Shown here in pieces: positions 60,891 through 64,000 of a stretch of 64,000 bases of DNA. The notes beneath the pieces are model-generated. The model made no database searches, was not told the DNA's origin, and saw only the letters and a list, made by a program, of their open reading frames with translations. The DNA comes from Chaenocephalus aceratus. Its lineage: Eukaryota; Chordata; Actinopteri; Perciformes; Channichthyidae. The translations under genes were made by a program, and so were the position numbers. Within the stretch, counting starts at the first letter, position 1, and every line of letters starts with the position of its first letter. The stretch is from the NCBI GenBank assembly GCA_023974075.1, contig CM043792.1, forward strand, positions 15,467,373 through 15,531,372. The letters are read 5' to 3'.

Positions 60891-61970
60891 ACTTTTGAAA
60901 GAAGGTGTTGACATGTTTCTTATATTTTTTTGGATGACTGTTCCCATATTTTTCTGTTTAAATGTTTAAAGCAAACACCAGAGCCAGGCTTTTTAGAGCA
61001 CTGTCTCAAAATGGCACCTGTTACAAACAACTTAATTAAAAGCCAAATTGTGGGTCGTTTTTTTGAGAGGCAACAACAGACAGAAGGAAAAAGAAGGTGG
61101 AGATCTACTCAACGAACTGTAAGACCCTGCTGTGCCAGCATCTATTCCCACATAATTACACTAGGCCGCAAATAGAAAGGCGGTTTTCTCTCCTCCCCGA
61201 CCCTCTGCATTTCTCCTGCCTGAGACGCTAAGCAGCACTTTGCAAGGATACGCAAAGCACAGCGGGCGGGGTGGTCGTATTTAGATGTGAGAAAAGGCAA
61301 TTTGTCAGAAACCTAAAGAGTACCAGAGTAATGATAAGAGAATTACAGCAGAAGGACTAAAAGGTTAAATTGAGCGCGGTAGAGGAAGGCTCAGTAAGTG
61401 TGCTTGTTTACGTTGGAATCCATTGTTTTCTCAGATGAGCAAGATGAAAATAATTCAAAAATCAACATTTAAATTTTTTGGCTCAGATGCACCACACAAA
61501 CATACCGGAATCGGAGTAGATGCGATGTGACGGCGGCTGTTGTGTAACTAAGCCCAATGAGTCATGAGAGGGAGGAATGCGCTGTTGTGATGGTTGGAGG
61601 AGGAGGAGGTCTGCCTGGGGAGAGACTGACAGAGAGAGTCAGATCCGTGAGCAAAGTCATCTGGGAGAGAGAGGAAGAGGCTGGACATTTGATTTCAGGC
61701 CATGCCTCAACTTGTCTGGACCCTGGACCACAAGTGATGCGTAAATAAACCCGAGCCTCCACGCAGACATGGCTCCGGACAGAATGAGCCCATGTGCACA
61801 TAACCACATACGCATGTAAACATGAACATATGTGCAGACACACACACACACACAATATTAAATGACTGGAAAATCACGCAGTGTGATAGAAGGAGGTTAC
61901 CATGGGCTGCAGGCAGAAATAAGCCATCCTATTTTGTTGCACACACTTCAAAGTATACACCTACTGGATG
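60891..61970. other. No gene recognised
   Basis: Non-coding. The 81-codon frame at 60930 has no recognisable domain. A short CA run lies at 61838-61855. Confidence 0.4.
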
Positions 61971-62108
<138 letters not shown>

Positions 62109-62188
62109 CGATCATTTTATGTGACTGTGTTTATATTGACTTACCCTGGGAGCTATTTGTTTTCAGAGGTGCGTAGGCTGTGTGTATG

Positions 62189-62190
<2 letters not shown>

Positions 62191-62245
<55 letters not shown>

Positions 62246-62303
62246 TGTGTGTGTGTGTGTTGTGTGTGTGTGTGTGTGTGGTGTGTGTGTGTGTGTGTGT
62301 GTG
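62191..62303. repeat. (GT)n microsatellite, interrupted
   Basis: GT blocks broken by GG and TT. Confidence 0.95.
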
Positions 62304-64000
62304 CGCTCGTTGTCGTACATGCCTGGATCCGGGCTGCGCCTCCATGGCTGCGTTACCGTCCAAAGAGGCAAACAGCCAGCCCCTGATTTAATAAGCTGCC
62401 TAGGGAGTCACAGAGAGGTGGGGAAGCACTATCAGCTGATAACTGTCCTCCCTGCAAGCCCAGCTTTTTCTCTGATAGCCCTGCCAAGAGGAGAGCTTTG
62501 CCTCGTCTTCTGTGTGAATGTGAATGTGTGTTGAGTGTGTGAGTGATCCCCTGCCGGCTGCTGCCCACGCGTCTGTAGGCTGCCTGCGCCCATGCTTTGC
62601 TGCATCTCTGGAGGTGTCAGACAGACAGCAGAGGAGAGCCCACACATGGCAAAGGCAGGCCTGCGCCCAGCACTGAGGAGCATATGCTCAGAGCTTCCGT
62701 CTTTCAGCCCCCCCCACCCACCAAAAACACCTCGCGTCATAGTGCTAATCCTGCCAAGCTGCGCAAACCATGGGCCAGACTATGACAGATCTCCCACTCG
62801 GTTCTGTACTTCACACAGGCCATAGAGCACAATCATCTCCTTGAAACAAGTGCTAGGAGAACAAAAAATACTACTATTATGCCGAAACAAACTTTAGATA
62901 GATTTTCTATTGATGTTTCTGATGGCTTTGTAGTCATACTTGAGTCATCTAGGGGAATGATCAATGGGATGGCTTTATAATTCATCCTGTCCATGCAGTC
63001 TTTCTAAGAGAAGTGTAGGAGTGACGAACCAAACAATAGGGTTATTGGTGCATGTTTTTTTTCTTCAGATTTATAATTTAAGCTTTTTAACGGTGGGATG
63101 TATTTATGATCAAGTGTAGTTCTAGAGAAGATTCAGTTCAAGATGTGTTCACCTTTTTTGACCTGCCTCTATGTTTTTAGCTACATAAGTGCTGGATTTT
63201 GCAGTGACTGGAGAATGCAATCCTTTGTGTTTGAAATGAATCTCATCAATTAATCATCCAGGGGTAACTTCCATGTTTGATAAAACCTTTTTTTTGCATG
63301 ACTCCTCAGTGAACAACAAATCTAAACAGAGAAGTCTTGATGAATTGAACAACGTCTGTTTATCTTGAGTTTTTAATTGGCCGTTTTTATCAAACACGCA
63401 TTCTACTGTGAGCATCAGAGTGTGTACACTGTTTTTATATAGCATTGATAAAGGGGTAGTACAGCTTTATATTTCTAACTCACGACTCAGTGTTGAATTA
63501 CGTTTTTTCCTCATAGTGTTGTAAATGTACTTCAACAACATGCTTGATATGTAACAAATACAGGCCAGAACAGTGCCCTACATGATAAACAGTTATGAAT
63601 ATATTATAGTAGCATCTTTTTACTGTCTCTCTCTTCACCTTTCCTTTTTGGAATCCCACCATCTGTCTCTGAAATTGCACATCTCCATCCCCACCCAGAG
63701 AAGAGGCTCCTTTTGGGCAATCTTTTGTATTTCTAAGCCGCTGGTATTATTGTTGGTGATTGCTTTTTGTATGTGTGTACTTGTGTACGTGTGCGCATGT
63801 GGGTGTGCGTGTGTGTTGCAGTAGGGCTCACATGATAGGCATACTTTGGTGTGGCCACGGTGACCTGAAGCTGACAACGATGATTGATCCTGGGCTGCGA
63901 TAAGTGCCTGTGCACCGGTGAGCACACTGGTCTACTGAAAACGCAGCCAAGCGGAAAATTAGAAATCTCTTCATCCCTGGTCCATTTGAAATCCGATATC
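62304..64000. other. No gene recognised
   Basis: Non-coding to the end of the window. Short GT-rich patches lie near 63770-63815. Confidence 0.4.

Overview
The window looks like nuclear DNA of a ray-finned (teleost) fish. I infer this from the dense CA/GT microsatellites, an IR/DR-type Tc1 transposon, L2-type LINEs, BED-finger and TTF/ZMYM1-type hAT elements, and a YqaJ/SWIM nuclease element, a mix typical of fish. No complete host protein-coding gene is visible. Almost all coding sequence belongs to mobile elements, most of it broken.

Layout. 1-3.3 kb: CA microsatellites, no gene. 3.4-6.2 kb: a small hAT-type TIR element inside CATA repeats, then a shortened gene of a fish SAMD3-like family (5'UTR exon, tiny ATG exon, two 3' exons). 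6.2-9.3 kb: nothing coding. 9.3-14.6 kb: a three-level nest. A Tc1 element (9317-14572, TA flanks) carries an LTR retroelement (10276-14144, exact 5-bp duplication CTCCA), whose 5' LTR carries a third TIR element (10537-11602). 16.1-20.0 kb: a BED-finger hAT family, with a rearranged snap-back copy (about 16117-17012) abutting a nearly intact minus-strand copy (17013-19971). 20.0-22.1 kb: a minus-strand L2-type LINE split by a foldback-rich insertion. 23.2-23.7 kb: a minus-strand THAP-domain exon followed by an exon resembling the piggyBac C-terminal cysteine domain. 24.2-25.5 kb: a TTAA-flanked MITE and a GC-rich inverted repeat around a 200-bp tandem duplication. 25.9-33.0 kb: an ISL2EU-like transposon with ~130-bp inverted ends and a decayed SWIM+YqaJ nuclease gene, itself invaded by an L2 fragment and by a 3-kb long-inverted-repeat element. 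33.1-36.3 kb: a TTF/ZMYM1-type hAT deletion derivative, invaded by a second, almost wholly palindromic copy of that same long-inverted-repeat family with an exact 8-bp target duplication.

36.3-64 kb is very different: largely single-copy in appearance, with microsatellites, a MITE at 51.2 kb and dispersed repeats near 46.9 and 60.4-60.9 kb, but no coding exon beyond one possible short first exon (ATG at 41078, donor GTGAGT at 41088). It reads like the flank or first intron of a large gene and may hold conserved regulatory elements, which cannot be shown from one sequence.

The parts do not form a pathway; they are layers of insertion whose relative ages can be read from the nesting. The most promising under-described item is the long-inverted-repeat family at 29478-32471 and 34252-36102.
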